Assembly (NCBI RefSeq): GCF_011397635.1 | Contig: NC_064775.1 | Span: 11,682,952 to 11,746,951, forward strand | DNA length: 64,000 nucleotides | Direction of reading: 5' to 3' | Origin: Epinephelus fuscoguttatus | Taxonomy: Eukaryota > Chordata > Actinopteri > Perciformes > Serranidae | Part shown: piece after piece, positions 26,806 through 39,300 of the stretch | Layout: each line of letters opens with the position of its first letter | Numbering within the stretch: position 1 is the stretch's first letter | Translations under genes and position numbers: made by a program | The notes under the pieces: generated by a model | Told to the model about the DNA's origin: nothing | The model's input: only the letters and a program-made list of their open reading frames with translations | Database searches by the model: none

Positions 26806-29800
26806 ATGCATTCGGTCCAGGAAGGGATGTGGGACCCCCGGCCCCCGTCTAAACATGCCTCACCCCTCCCTCCGCGGCCCCCCTCCAACTTACGCCCCAC
26901 CCATGTGACCACAGCCATCCCGGCCAAGCGGATCACATTCTACAAAAGCGGCGACAGCCAGTTTGGGGGCGTCAGGATGGCCATCCACAAGCGCAGCTTC
27001 AAATGCTTTGACGCCCTGCTGGATGACCTTTCCCAAAAGGTTAGTGGGACAGATATCAGAGATCTGATGTAGAGATTTCTTTTGAAGCTGGCTGTGTCGA
27101 TGCAACTGTAGCTCTACTTCCTTAAATGTTCACCTGCTGAATGAAATATGATCTGGACACACACTGGTAAAGATCGATACAGATGTGTACTGTATTTACA
27201 GTACGTGTGTGTGTGTCTAAATACAGGTGCCTCTGCCATTTGGCGTGCGGACTGTGACCACTCCTCGTGGCACCCATGCCATCAAACACCTGGAGCAGCT
27301 CCAGGATGGCGGCTGCTACGTCTGCTCTGACCGGCGCCATGCGAAGCCAGTCAACATGGAGCTAGCCAGCAAACGCCCGAGCATCTGGTACCATCACAGT
27401 CGGAGGCCTCAGCGGCCCGAATCCTCGTCCGCAACACCGCCAGGCCATTTCTCTTCCAGGCAGCGGCGGATACTGCTGGTTAAAAACAGCGAGCCAGGGA
27501 TGAGGAGGAGTGTGGTGCTAAGCAGGAGGTCAACCAGGAGTCTGAGGGCCTTTCTTGATGAGGTGTCTGAAGTGATGCAGTTTCACGTTCGCAAGCTCTA
27601 CACTGCAGAGGGACGCAGGGTAAGGTGCCATTTGTTTTTAAATGTATGATCATGATTTGCAGCGTGTTTTGTAGAAGCTGACACTTTGTGAATTTGTTTC
27701 CAGATTGACAGTGTGCAAAGCCTGATGACTTGTCCTGGCGTGTTGGTGTGTGTTGGCCGGGAAGCCTTCAGCCCAATGCTAGTAAACTTTATTAGGAAGA
27801 GCTCAGAAGAAAAACTACCTGGTCTCGGCCCCAGGACTCCTGGTAACGGGGCCCGATCTCCTGCTACTCAAGGAGCAAGATCCCCACCTCACGGAGCTCA
27901 GTCCAGAGCCAGCCAGTACAGTGAAGGGCATGAAAGCAAGAAAAATGGTAAGTTGTTGTTTGATCAGTATAGTGGTGAAAGGAGTAAGAAAAAGTGAATT
28001 ACTAGTTGCATTTACATTTCTTTTTCTCTCTCTCTGTCTCTGCACAGTTAACTTTGGTCTGGAAACCAAAAAAAGCATCATCCACCCTCGTTCAGATTCC
28101 TCAAACCGCTCCACCCGTTTCTCCTTGTCTTCAGAGAAGTCATACGGCAATGGTGTAAGCTCTTACTCTCAGAACAGACCAGCTATTATGAACGACGACA
28201 TTGAAAAGCGAGTCCTGGTCAATAAAGATGGCAGCCTCTCAGTGGAGATGAGGGTGCGTTTTCGCCTACACAATGACGAAACCCTCCAGTGGTCAACACA
28301 AGTTAAAAAATCTCCATCTCTCACCAATGAATGTTGCCATCTAAGCCATGCCCAGCCCCATTATCTGCAGCAGGGCCAATCAGAGAGCTGCTCTGACCCT
28401 GACTCCACATCCTTTGACCCAGAGGGTGTGGATTATTCCAACCAACCTCTGCAGCGTGTGTTGGAGGGGAACCACTGCCCCTGCTGCTACCAGAGACCAG
28501 AGCAGCAGTACGACTTGTGGGAAAACCCGGCACACAGTGTCAGAAAGCCTCCCATCCCTCCTCCACATACATCCAGCCACACCCACGCTATGGTTAGGCA
28601 TACACACTCTTCTAGCTCTTCCTCATCATGTAATTCCAGGAGGGTGGTGCGCTGTCGAGCACGAGTCTCCAACTGCGGAGGAAATTCAGCGCAGGGCCAA
28701 CTGGTCCAGGAGGAGATGTTTGTGTCAGAGCAGGTTGAGCGCAGAGTAGAGGTGGAGCAGGATGGAGACACACATGTAGAGGTGTGCACGGTGAACCGAT
28801 GCTGCAGCCGCAGTGAAGTGGTTGCCATGGAGAGCAACTTACAACCACTTGGCAGGAAGTCGGTAGAGGATGAGCTAAAGCTGGAGGAAGACGGTGAACG
28901 TCCACTGTCTGCAATCAGCAGCTCCTCACATATCCTGCAATCGCTGAAAGAGGATCAGGATGATGACCTGCCACCCAGCGCCTCACACTGCTGTCATAGC
29001 AACGAACCATCCCCATCCCCAACTTCACAGAGTCACCTGAGTGACAAACCAACAAGCAATGTCTTGGCCGGTTCCGTTCACGCTACTGAGGAGCGTGAGG
29101 AGGAAGAAGAAAGAGGTAGCAGAGCAGTATCTGCAGCCTCCTCCTGTCACTGTGGAGCAGCTACCCCACATTCAAAAGCAGAAGCAGAGGAGACAGATCG
29201 AGTTCCCAGCTCCAGGTCCAAAATGAGCAGAGCGTCTTGCAGGTCCAACAAAGCTAAGACCCCAAACTCAGAGGAGGAGGGGGCTGCAGATGACGAGGAT
29301 GAAGAGATAAAGAGGGTTGTTAGTGGTTTGTCTGGTCACACAGGGCTTTCTCTGCAGTCAAGGGCATCTAGTGTATGTCCTCATTGTGGCGGCTGCAGAC
29401 GTGCGGTCAACTCTGATGCCAATAGCAGAGCATCACAGAGGTCCCATGATTCTCATCAAGCCTCTCCAAAGCCCGCCACACCTCTCTCCAGTCAAGAGAT
29501 TGCCAATAACGACAGTGAGGAGAATGACTCTGAAGATTCAGCTGTGTCAACACAATCCAACAAGACCAACCTCACCAACTACGGGCGCTGCTCTGTGATA
29601 TCAAACGTACTGGAGGGCAGAGCATCTAGTGTCATGTCCAGAACATCCAATCCTGAAACAGAACAAAAAGAGGAAGAAAGGGCTCCTAGTGCAACTTCAG
29701 TCACAAGCCACAGGTCCGTTAGATCACCCAAGTCTGGCTGTAATGGCAGCACTTGTGTTGCAGCAGAAAAAGAGGAGGAGAGAAACCCCAGTGCCATGTC

Positions 29801-32800
29801 AGCTCAGTCCAATGTGTCTGCCAAGTCCAGTAAGTCTCACAAGTCCAACTGCAGCTGCACAGCTGACATAAAGACAAGAGAGGAAGCAGAGGGAGAGAAC
29901 TCTATAGTGAGAGCACATAGCTCATTGTCAGCCAAATCTGGTGCTTCAGCTAAGACCAGTGCTTCAGTCAAAATAAGAACTAAGGTTGCCTCCCCAACTG
30001 ATGATACAGCTGTGGAAGAGGAAGACACAAACAAAAGAACTCCCAGTTCCCTTTCTGTCAAGTCTGGCAAGACAGAAAGACCTGATAGCGCCCAGTCTGC
30101 TAAATCAGCCAAATCAGCCAAATCAGCCAAATCAGATGTGTCAGCAAAGTCCGCCACATCTCACAGGTCCACTTGCAGTCATTGTGCAAGAGCAGTATCT
30201 CCAGCTGATGAACCTGCAATCGAAGCAACAGGACAGGAAGAAGGAGTGGAGGAAGAGGAAAGAGCAGCCAGTGCCGTGTCAGCCAGGTCCAATCTCTCTG
30301 CCAAGTCAAATAAATCCCATAATGCCACCAAAGCTTCGGAAAGGTCACTTTCTCCCAGGTCAGGAACTCGAGGAGATGGAAAAGAAAGGGCAGCGAGTCA
30401 AGTGTCTGGCAGATCAGTCAAGTCAAACATGTCTGTAAAGTCTTCAAAGTCATGCAAGTCTAACAACAGTGGCAATGAAATTGCAGCATCTCCAGGCTCT
30501 GAGGAAAAAGAAAATGTGAAGGCAGAGGAGGAACTGCAGAGGCCAGAAAGTGTAATATCTGCTAAATCAGCCACCTCCGCAAAGTCTCAAAGTTCAAGAG
30601 TGGTTTCTCCAGCCAAAGACACAGCAAAGACAGAGGTGGACACAGAGGACAGAACCCCCAGCGCCATGTCAGGGAAATCGCACGCCTCTGCAAAGTCCTC
30701 CAAGTCCCAGAAGTCAAACCACACTGCAGCATCTCCAAATCCAAATGAAGGTGATATTCCTTCTATTGAGACAAACGGAGAAGAGAAGCAAGATGAAAAT
30801 CAAGAGCAGGTGTCTAGTGCCATGTCTGTAAAGTCAAAATCTTCAGTGAGGTCTGGTACTTCTCACAAGTCTAGTAAAAGTCTCAAACCGGTGTCACCAA
30901 GTCCAAATGTTGTCACCATTAAAACACCAGAAGGGGTCAACGAGGAAGAAAATAACATAGCAGAGAGAGTGCCGAGCGTTGCATCGGCTAAATCAGGGAA
31001 ATCTAATGTTTCAACCATATCGCATAAGTCCAATCATAATGGAACAGCTGATATTGCTGTTATTGAAACAGGAGATGAAAATGTTGTGGAAGACAATGCA
31101 TCAAGGAGTAAATCTCATGGCCAAACGCTCTCACCCAGGAGGACATGTTCCCCACGGACCCACTCACCCAAATCTGCAACCTCCAGCAGCCCTCAATCCC
31201 CTGTGCAACAGCTGTTGCCTGCAGAGACAAGAGGGCCCAGTGCCTTGTCAGTTCACTCTAAAACCTCTGCAAAATCTGGAAAATCCAAATGTCGCTGTGG
31301 AGCAGCATCGGCACTTGAAAAGGCAAATAAGGAAAAGGAGGGGGAGAAAAAGGAAGATGAGGAGCTGAAGAGTGAGGTGGCCTCTGAGCGGGCTACCAGC
31401 ATCCTGTCGTCCTCAACCAAAAGGCAGAGGAAAGAATCAGGGGGCACAGAGCAACCTCTGAGTCGAAACTCATCAGGGTCAGTCTCTCTTGGGTTGCCAG
31501 AAGACCAAGAAACAGCGGACTCAGACAGCGGCAAGTCCAGTTTTTCTTTTCACACAAACAATGAGAGAAAGGGAGAGAAGAAGAGAGCAACAGAGCAGTC
31601 CACCATGAAGGAAGAAAGGGAGGAAACGGTATCTGTCATGTCCCACAAGTCCAACAATAAAAGCACTTTGTCTAACAATCGTCCAGCAGTTGAGATCCCT
31701 ATTATTGAAACACCAGGAGGAAATGATGATAAACAAAATAGAGAGCAAAAATCAGAAAGAGGATCCACTGCATTTTCAGCCAAAAGCAGCAGGTCTCACA
31801 AGTCCTGCTGTAAGTGTGGTGTCAAAGCAGCAGCTCAAATGCTTGACAGTAAGCCTCCGAGTGCCAGCCCAACTAGGGCAGAAAATGACCCTGAAACAGG
31901 AAGTGTCAAGTCTGCTTCAACAACAAAAGCTAGCAATATGGATGTTCCAGACAACAGGGCGTCCTCTGCAATGTCAGCAGCAAGTGCTAAAGTTCAGAGC
32001 AAATCCCCTGAAAGTGCCAGCACTAAAAATGCCACTGCAGCTGGAGATTCAGGGGATAATGACACTGAAAATCAGGCTGTCAGTAGACCAGCCAGTAAGG
32101 TGGAAGGGAAAGAAGATATCGCATACAAGGTAACCAGTGTCCACTCCAAGAGTCCTTGTTGCCTCAAGCCTGAGTCGGCAGCTTCAACTCACTCAGGCTC
32201 AAAAATAAAAGCCTCAAAAGGTGAGGATTCAGTCAAAGATCACAAGGCCAAATCCAGTGGCAGTGTCAAAACATCTGATTCTCAAAAGAAAAATGTCAAA
32301 TCCTCAAGCCCCTGTCCTTTACACAACTCCAGACCAGGCAGCAAAGTGGAGTCGTGTAGTGAGAGCTTTCTGTCTCACTCTCTGTCCGCTGCTGACATGC
32401 TGAAGGAAACCATGGCTGCTGCTCGGCCACACAGCCGACATTCAAAGGCCAGTAAAACCAGTGAGAAGTCTGCAAGTAAAAAGTGTCAGAGGAGCAAGAA
32501 CCAGATGGATCGGGAGGAACTGGAGCTGTCACCTGGCTGTCTGCCCAATGCTTCCCCCAACGAGATTGTCAGCGACTGGCTGCGGAGCATTCCCCCTAAC
32601 AGCAGTATGCTCACACTTGGTGATGAACTGAATGAGCAGGAGGAGCAAGAGAAGGTGGTGGAAGAGAAACCTGGAAAGGAGGCAGCAAAGGATGAGGAGA
32701 GTCCAGAGGATGAGAAAGTAAGTGAGGAGGAGAAAGTTGAGGCTGAAGAGGAGGAGGAGAAAAAGGAAGAAGCTGAATGTGATGCAGGAGAGGTGGAGAG

Positions 32801-35800
32801 GAGTCCAGATCTGGCTCTAGGTGACACAGCGGGGACTCGCTCCAACAACCTGCTGGTGAGCGGTGACTCTCTGCCCAGGAGCTTGAATTGTTCAGCTGCA
32901 GTGATGAAAGTTCTTCTGAGTTCCTCTCTGGGTCGATGTCAGAGTATGCCTGAGGTAAGCCAATGATGTTAGGCAGCATTTTTGCACTTCTGGTTCTCTG
33001 GTTTTTGAATGGGTTTTTGGTTAAATGCCTGAAATAAGGTCTGTGGTTAACACAAGCTAGAGATATTTTTATATTTTGATAAAATACATCAGTAAATCCC
33101 CACTTGTGAATTTTGAAGCTTTCACGTCTTTAAAAAGATGTTTGCCAAGAAGTGGCTAAATGAGACTACAGAACGTCGTCATGCCAAACACAGCCTCATT
33201 GTGGCGTTGACGCTGAAGTAATGCAAACGTAATTTTGTTTGTTTATAGCCTAACGTTAGCTTGTTACTTCTGGCAATTGCATTTACGCTTCAGAAGTGTT
33301 TATAAAGATTACCTTGATGAACAACTTGTAAATATCCTGAACTTTTGTTTGCCACAGAGGTTATTTTCTGCAATGATACAAAATCAAAAGGAAAAATCTC
33401 CTTGTCTTTTTGTCAAGGAATCCAGGGCGGTACTAACTTCTGGATTGGCCCTCTTTGCACTCTTGGAAGGCTGCATACAACAGCTATTAACGTTACTTAA
33501 AACTACTGTTTAATGTGTATTTTTTTAATTAACTAATGAATGTATAAAGTTTAAAATGTATTTTCTGTCAAATCAATAGTCTAAAACCTAAAAATGTTTA
33601 TTTTACAGTCATGAAACAGAGAAAAGCAGCAAATCTTCACATTTGAGAAGCTGTAATTTGAGAGAATATTTAATAAACTACCTAAATGGTTAAACAATTC
33701 AAAATTTTTGGCCAATCATTTTAGCATTATTCTACTACAAAACCATATAGTACATGAGAGAACTGTCAGTATATTCACATTTAAATAATTATCCACATAG
33801 TGTTAGTGTTTTTAACCCCTTAAATTGAAGCAATCTTGTATAATCTTGTCACTGGTTGCAAATATGTAAAGGATATTTTCCTCTGTTGTGGGCTATCTGA
33901 ATAATTTTAGAAGCCCCAAGAGGTAAAAACCATTCAGTAATTTAGAAAGTGAAAATGCTCAGTTTTAAGAAACATCTGAAAAATGAATTGATCTTGTGAA
34001 GCTTTTCAAGAATGCCTGATATATAGGGATTTAAGATGGATTGCATGAATGTGAGATTACGTTATGTAATCTGTATCTTCTGCTGTCTTCTGTAGGTGTC
34101 TCCAGTTTATGGTCGTAGACTGAGCAACTCAGCCTGGGGACTCTTGGACTGTTTAGCCCAGCTCCAGCTCATTGAGCCTACAGTAAGTCCTGGCTGTGAC
34201 CAACAGAAGGACCGCAACCAGCAGTATGAGGACATCATGGCCATCCTTCAGTCCCTCTGGCTCACTGAACCCAGGAACACTGAGGCCAAGGAGGACAAGG
34301 ACGTCGGCAAAGAGCAGGTGACTCCACCGAGGTCCTCATCCGGGGTGGGGATGAGCAGTGGCTCTGGAGGATCAGGGAAGGAGAATGGAAATCAAGGTGG
34401 AGATGAAGCAAAGCAAAACAAAACAACCTCTGTACATGAGGATGAGGGAGTGGAGAAAGTTGGAGAAGAGGAGGAGAAGGAGGGAGATGCAGAAGCAGAA
34501 CTCAAGGAAACTGAGGGAGAAGCAGAGGAGACAAGCACAACAGAGGAACCAGTACAGAGTGAAGATCAAAGTATGGTCCCTCCAAGTCTGGATAGTCCAA
34601 AAGCCACCGAGAATCCCTCATCATCAGAAAAGAGCTCTGTTAATGACAGCTCCAAATCCCCGACTGATAACGAAGGAGAGACAGTGGAGGACTCCAGCTC
34701 AGCCACGCCCCCGACTGTCCTGCGAGCACCCTTGTCAAAAAGACAATCCCAAGACCCTGATCCAGTGTGGGTCCTGCACCTTCTGAAGAAGCTGGAGAAA
34801 CAGTTCATGAACCACTACATAACTGCCATGGCGGAGTTCAAAGTTCGCTGGGACCTTGACGACAGCCTCATCCTGGATACAATGATCGGCGAGCTGAGGG
34901 ACGAGGTGAGCCGACGCATCCAGAGCAGCATCGAGCGTGAGGTCAGGAAGATTCAGGGTCGTGCCGGCAGAGGGGAGAGGACACCCCGGCCGCCGCAAAG
35001 AGGAAACCTCTCTAGGGACTCCACCATGACAGAGAGGAGGCGTCGAATATTGAAGGTAATTCCACCAAATCGTCTTTATATCTAACAAAATACTGCTGCT
35101 TGAAAGGCAGAAAGATAATGTTTGGTTTATTTTTCAGGTCATGAAGAACCAGTCAGTAAAAACTGGTGAGGACCTAAGTGATGGAGAGCTGACGGGTGAG
35201 TTCAGCGACCAGCGAAGCGATGACGAGTACTGTCCCTGTGACGCTTGTGTTCGCAAGAAAATGGCCGCCCGGCCTCTCAACGCCAACCCGCTGGCAGCGA
35301 CAGCACCAGTGATGATGGAGTTTGACCTCCTTAAGATACTGCAGCTGAAGAAAAGCCCATTGCCTACAGCTATGCCACTAGCTGCAGGGGTGGAAGATGT
35401 TAGTGAGGCCACAGTAGAGGAGTCAAGAAATTTAGAGGTTTTGCAGGAGGAAGAGGAGGAGGAGGACGAAACTAAAGAGGATATCAGAGCTGATGTTTTA
35501 GAGGAGACTGTGCCAGAGGAAGAGGAAGAGGAGGAAACTAAGGAGGATATCAAAGCTGAAGTTGTTTTAGAGGAGACAATACCAGAAGAAGAGGAAGAGG
35601 AAGAAACTAAAGAGGATATCAAAGCTGAAGTTGTTTTAGAGGAGACAATCCCAGAGGAAGATGAGGAAGTAGGGAAAGAAGAAGATGGGGGTGAGGCAGG
35701 AGAAAAGGAGGGGGAAGAAGCTGAAAATGAGGAAAGTAGTGCAGGTGGTGAGGAGCAGGAAGAGGAAGACACAGGTGGTGAGGAAGCTGGGGAAGAGGAC

Positions 35801-38335
35801 ACATCTGAAAATGGAGAGGAGGAGGAAGTGGAGGGAGAATGTCAATGCCACTGTGCCGGCAATGAAGAGGAGAGCGACAAAGCAGATGAGGGAGAGGAGG
35901 AAACAGCAGAAGGAGAGGATGCTGAGGAAACATGTGACAACACAGGTGAGGATGAGACAGGAGATGATGAAGAGAAAGCAGGGGAGGAAGAGGGGGAGAA
36001 CGCAGAGGATGAAGAAGAGACAGGAACCAATGAGGGCGAGACAGGAACCGGGGAAGAGGAGGAGGAGGAGGAGGAGGAGGAGGGTGACAAGGAGACAGTA
36101 AAAGAGGCAACAGCAGGTGAAGGAGAGACCACTGAAAATGGCGAGGGTGAGGAGGAGGAGGCAGAGGCATCTGGGGAAACGGAGAATGACAGCCCTGCAC
36201 AAAATGAAGAATCCACTCTGGTGGAGGACTTTGTGGATGGAAACGTCAGCGCTTCGGCAGAGGCGGAAGATGAAGATGACGGGGATGATGCTGCTGAAGG
36301 GGAGTCACATGAAGATGAAAAGAAAGGAGAGAGTGAAGAGCAGGGAGGGGCAGCTTCAGAGGAGGAGAAAACCTCATCACAGGTAGGATCAATCACATGC
36401 ATATGGATTTTTTTCAATTAGAAAATTATTTTCCAAATTGTCAGTTTTAGATATATCACTATATCATATATGACTTTCAGGCTCAGCTTTGACCCTCTGT
36501 GGTTGCCGTAGTTTAGCGCATTCACTTTAACCCCTTATTATTATTCATAGGCAATATAAACTTTTTTTGTTTCAGTAGCCCTTAACTGGTAAGTAACCAG
36601 TTAATTTTAAGGGGGAAAATGTGAAATGACGTGAAATACAAGAGCCCCATTGACTCAGTGAGCTTTGGCGCCGCATTTCAAAATGCTATCCATCAGAAAG
36701 TGCCGAAATTTTAATGTTTTGTGATGTAAATGTCTTGCCTTTTATTCTACACTCTGTAAGCTTAGCTGACAGCCAGCTAGACGCGTTAACCCACTGCCCA
36801 CCCTCCACTCTGTACTGGTTAGCTAATAGTCTTGCCTGCTCTGCATCATGCACTACCTAGATTAGAGGAAGCTAGCTGGTGGCGTCGCTCATTCAGCAAT
36901 TACTGCTGGTAGCATTGTCCCGGTGGCGGGATGGCGTTGCTGCTAAAATATGTTAGCCACCCTCCGGCCTCCCCCTAGGTCACCGAAGTGAGTTAGCAGC
37001 TTCATTTTGAGCTGTAAAACCTCTTTAGTATTGTTAATTATGTTAGCACCACCAGCCATGCTAACATTGCTAACAATGCTAACAGAGCTTGCTGCAATGA
37101 CATTGTGACAATGGTAAAGGGAGTTTGCGGCTCAAATTTTAGCCGTTTACTCACTGGGGTGACCTGGGGAGAGATTGGAGGGTGGGCACAACGTTTCCAC
37201 AACGATGTTGATAGGTCAGGACAGTGTTAATAAGCAGTAATCGCCAAATGAGCGGTGCTAGCTAGCTCTCACCAGACTCGACTGGTGCATGGTGAAGTAC
37301 ACTGAAGAGTAACAGAATTAACCAAAAAGAGACCAATGAAAATTCTAATTAGTGACTACTGGTATTTTTAATGAGGAAGTGCAAACAGGTGCAGATATTA
37401 TTTTTGCTCTTTTCATTTAAAAACAGTCTGCTAGATGACATCAGTGACTGTTCCTGCATGGGAATAAACTGACATCCTAGCTATGAATACCAATTTGAGC
37501 ACCATCTATTTTAAACAGCCTGAACATGACTGCTGGGTTAAAATCTACTTCACCTTAAAGAGGAATCTGACCTACAGTACAGTCCTGCAGCCTCACCACT
37601 AATTCTAAGCCTGTGGGGAAAGATAATCTCGCTATCCAATTAGACAGACTGAACAAATCTGTTTTGTTTAGCAGCAACACATTGCTTCCACTGATGGACG
37701 TCTGCTGTTATTGTCAAAATGTTTAGTTAGAACCTTGCGTTCACTTTATTACAGCGGCCTCTCTGCAATGATTGACACTACTTCTGGTGTGTAACCAATG
37801 TGTCGCTGTAATTAGTGACACTTAGCTGTCCTAGTAGCACCCAGTTTAGCTAATTACAACTGCTCAGATATAAATGATCTTGTTTGACCCTCAGGGCCAG
37901 GGGGTGACTGTGACCGAGGGAGAAGAGGCCGATGCCGAAGACTCCGACACCGACAGCAAACGTGCAAGCAACACCAGTGCGGATGAATCGGGACGCGAGG
38001 GGACTGCAGCCACAGGAGAAGAGGAGGAGAAAGAGGGCGGAGGAGAGGAAGATGCTGTTGAAGAGTTCAAGCCTGAGGAAGAGGAGGAGGTGAACAAAAA
38101 GGAAGATGGCGCTCTCCTCCATCAGATCACCAGGACCTCTGTGGAGTCCCAGCCCGGTTCCATGGAGGACATTGACACAGATCCACCTCATAACCCTGTG
38201 AACTCCATAGAAGTGCCCAAAATGGCTGCTGGTGGATCCACCGGTGGCGGTACGGGCCAGAGAAGGAGCCGCTCGCCGGGCAGGGTCAAACGCCGCAAAC
38301 CCAAAGAGAGCGACGTTGAACTGGATGACTTTTAA
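26806..38335 (+). CDS. rp1l1: retinitis pigmentosa 1-like 1 (doublecortin-domain photoreceptor axoneme protein)
   Basis: Coding exons: 26806-27039, 27227-27619, 27704-27947, 28048-32954, 34096-35055, 35138-36382, 37895-38335. All are GT-AG and in frame, giving about 2,807 aa. The first coding exon starts at 26787 after an acceptor (CCTCAG). Two doublecortin domains: DCX1 about 42-125 (RITFYKSGD start, LPFGVR core) and DCX2 about 159-240 ([11 protein letters not shown] start, GRRIDSVQSL core). In the RP1 family these bind microtubules of the photoreceptor axoneme and help stack outer-segment discs. Residues about 650-1,600 are a Ser/Lys-rich repeat region. Near 1,796 is the motif [13 protein letters not shown]. 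Residues about 2,148-2,246 form a charged helical block ([11 protein letters not shown]), then a CPCDAC motif near 2,277 and a Glu-rich tail from about 2,350. The gene is head-to-head with c8orf74, as in human. rp1l1 fits better than rp1 because of that synteny and the Glu-rich repeats. The 3' end of the mRNA was not fixed. Confidence 0.93.
29095..31860 (+). repeat. rp1l1: protein-coding repeat region of rp1l1: Ser/Lys modules with Cys pairs
   Basis: At least eleven diverged modules follow one plan: an acidic run, then R-x-PSAMS, then [10 protein letters not shown], often ending in a short Cys cluster (SCHCG, CPHCG, NCSCT, CSHCA, CRCGA, CCKCG). Spacing between modules is irregular, roughly 45-70 residues. 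One module contains four tandem KSA triplets (near 30095-30130). The region is intact and in frame over more than 2.7 kb, so it is under coding constraint despite its low complexity. Confidence 0.8.
32955..34095 (+). other. rp1l1: rp1l1 intron between coding exons 4 and 5
   Basis: AT-rich, with no gene or repeat I can name. The donor is GAG then GTAAGCC at 32955 and the acceptor TTCTGTAG at 34095. Confidence 0.8.
35447..35664 (+). repeat. rp1l1: in-frame tandem repeat in rp1l1: three 22-23-aa Glu-rich units
   Basis: Three copies of a unit of 66-69 bases encode [19 protein letters not shown] followed by a Glu run. Unit starts (the ETKED codons) are at 35468, 35534 and 35603. The first copy is one codon shorter and more diverged; the second and third are almost identical, which points to recent duplication or conversion. 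Confidence 0.9.
36383..37894 (+). other. rp1l1: rp1l1 intron before the last exon
   Basis: A 1.5-kb intron with clusters of GCTAAC/GTTAGC motifs (about 37040-37085) but no coding signal. Its middle may be inserted repeat DNA, since neighbouring introns of this gene are much shorter. Not resolved. Confidence 0.6.
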
Positions 38336-38739
38336 CTCACATGGAAACCAGACTTATGGTTACAGACGACTCCCAGTTATGTAGGGTAAAAACTGCAATG
38401 AAAAACAAAGACTTGAACACTTGAAGCACTTTATCACCCCAGATCCGGTGTAGAATCTTGAAACTTGAAGCCACCACCATATCCTATTTAATTATGTGAA
38501 TTATATTTGTATATTTTTTAACTTAACTGTATGTACAAAGGTATATGTCTATTTCTGTATTTTATGTGTATGAATAAGGCATATTTTTGAAAAATTTTGA
38601 CACCCATGGGTGTGTTATATAAAGTCGGTTTTGTGTTCAGTGGACCACAGGTTTAATAATGTATTGAATCATATAGCCATTAAGGGAGTCCATTTCTGCC
38701 ATTGATGAAGAAAAGATCCTGTTAAGTCATTACAAAAAT

Positions 38740-38925
38740 GAATTTATATCCTTATTATCCTTTTTTCAGAACATTTCTCATTATTTTAAGATACTTACTC
38801 ATTATTTTGGTTACATTCCTCAGTGTTTTCGAGATAAAGAGTCATTATTTTAAGGACGTTTCTCATTATTTTGAGACACTAACTCGTCATTTTGAGGTGA
38901 AGTTTCTTATTAAAATGGATTAACA
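38740..38925 (+). repeat. degenerate tandem repeat (CTCATTATTTTGAGAYACT-like)
   Basis: At least six diverged copies of a CATTATTTTRAG motif occur at about 24-36 bp spacing, downstream of the rp1l1 stop and possibly within its 3' UTR. Confidence 0.75.
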
Positions 38926-39184
38926 GAATTTTTTTCCATCACTATAGCAGAAACGGCGTCCATGGCTAATATACCAAGTACCTCGACAAGTTAGACATTA
39001 AATGCCTGTTTCAGTCGTATGTATTTTTGACTTGTCCCATTACATCTGTATACTCAGGGGTGTGGAAGGTCATCGCCTAGCTATTACTTAACTACCTGCT
39101 TTAATCTATAGTCTGTAAAGAAGCCTGCTGTTTAAACCTACTAAAGCTCTGTGGTGTAATCTGATTACCTTGGAGGAATTGTTT

Positions 39185-39300
39185 CATATTTTGGGATTGA
39201 TTCACTTTCTTGCAGAGAGTGAGATGAGAGGATCAATACTACTCTCATGTCTGTATTCTAAATAACAAGCTGCTGAGCACAGAAGCAGGGGGAACAGTTC
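39185..39300 (+). mobile_element. MITE-like repeat family C, copy 1 (5' part)
   Basis: The text TTTTGGGATTGATTCACTTTCTTGCAG...GAGTGAGATGAG...GATCAATACTACTCTCATGTCTGTAT (given in pieces) corresponds to the start of a very common fish inverted-repeat element. A second, fuller copy is at 49597-49850. Confidence 0.6.

Noticed and set aside
35134-36417. Long Ser- and Leu/Pro-rich minus-strand frames opposite rp1l1
   Set aside because: Antisense shadows of the GAG/GAA-rich coding exon.
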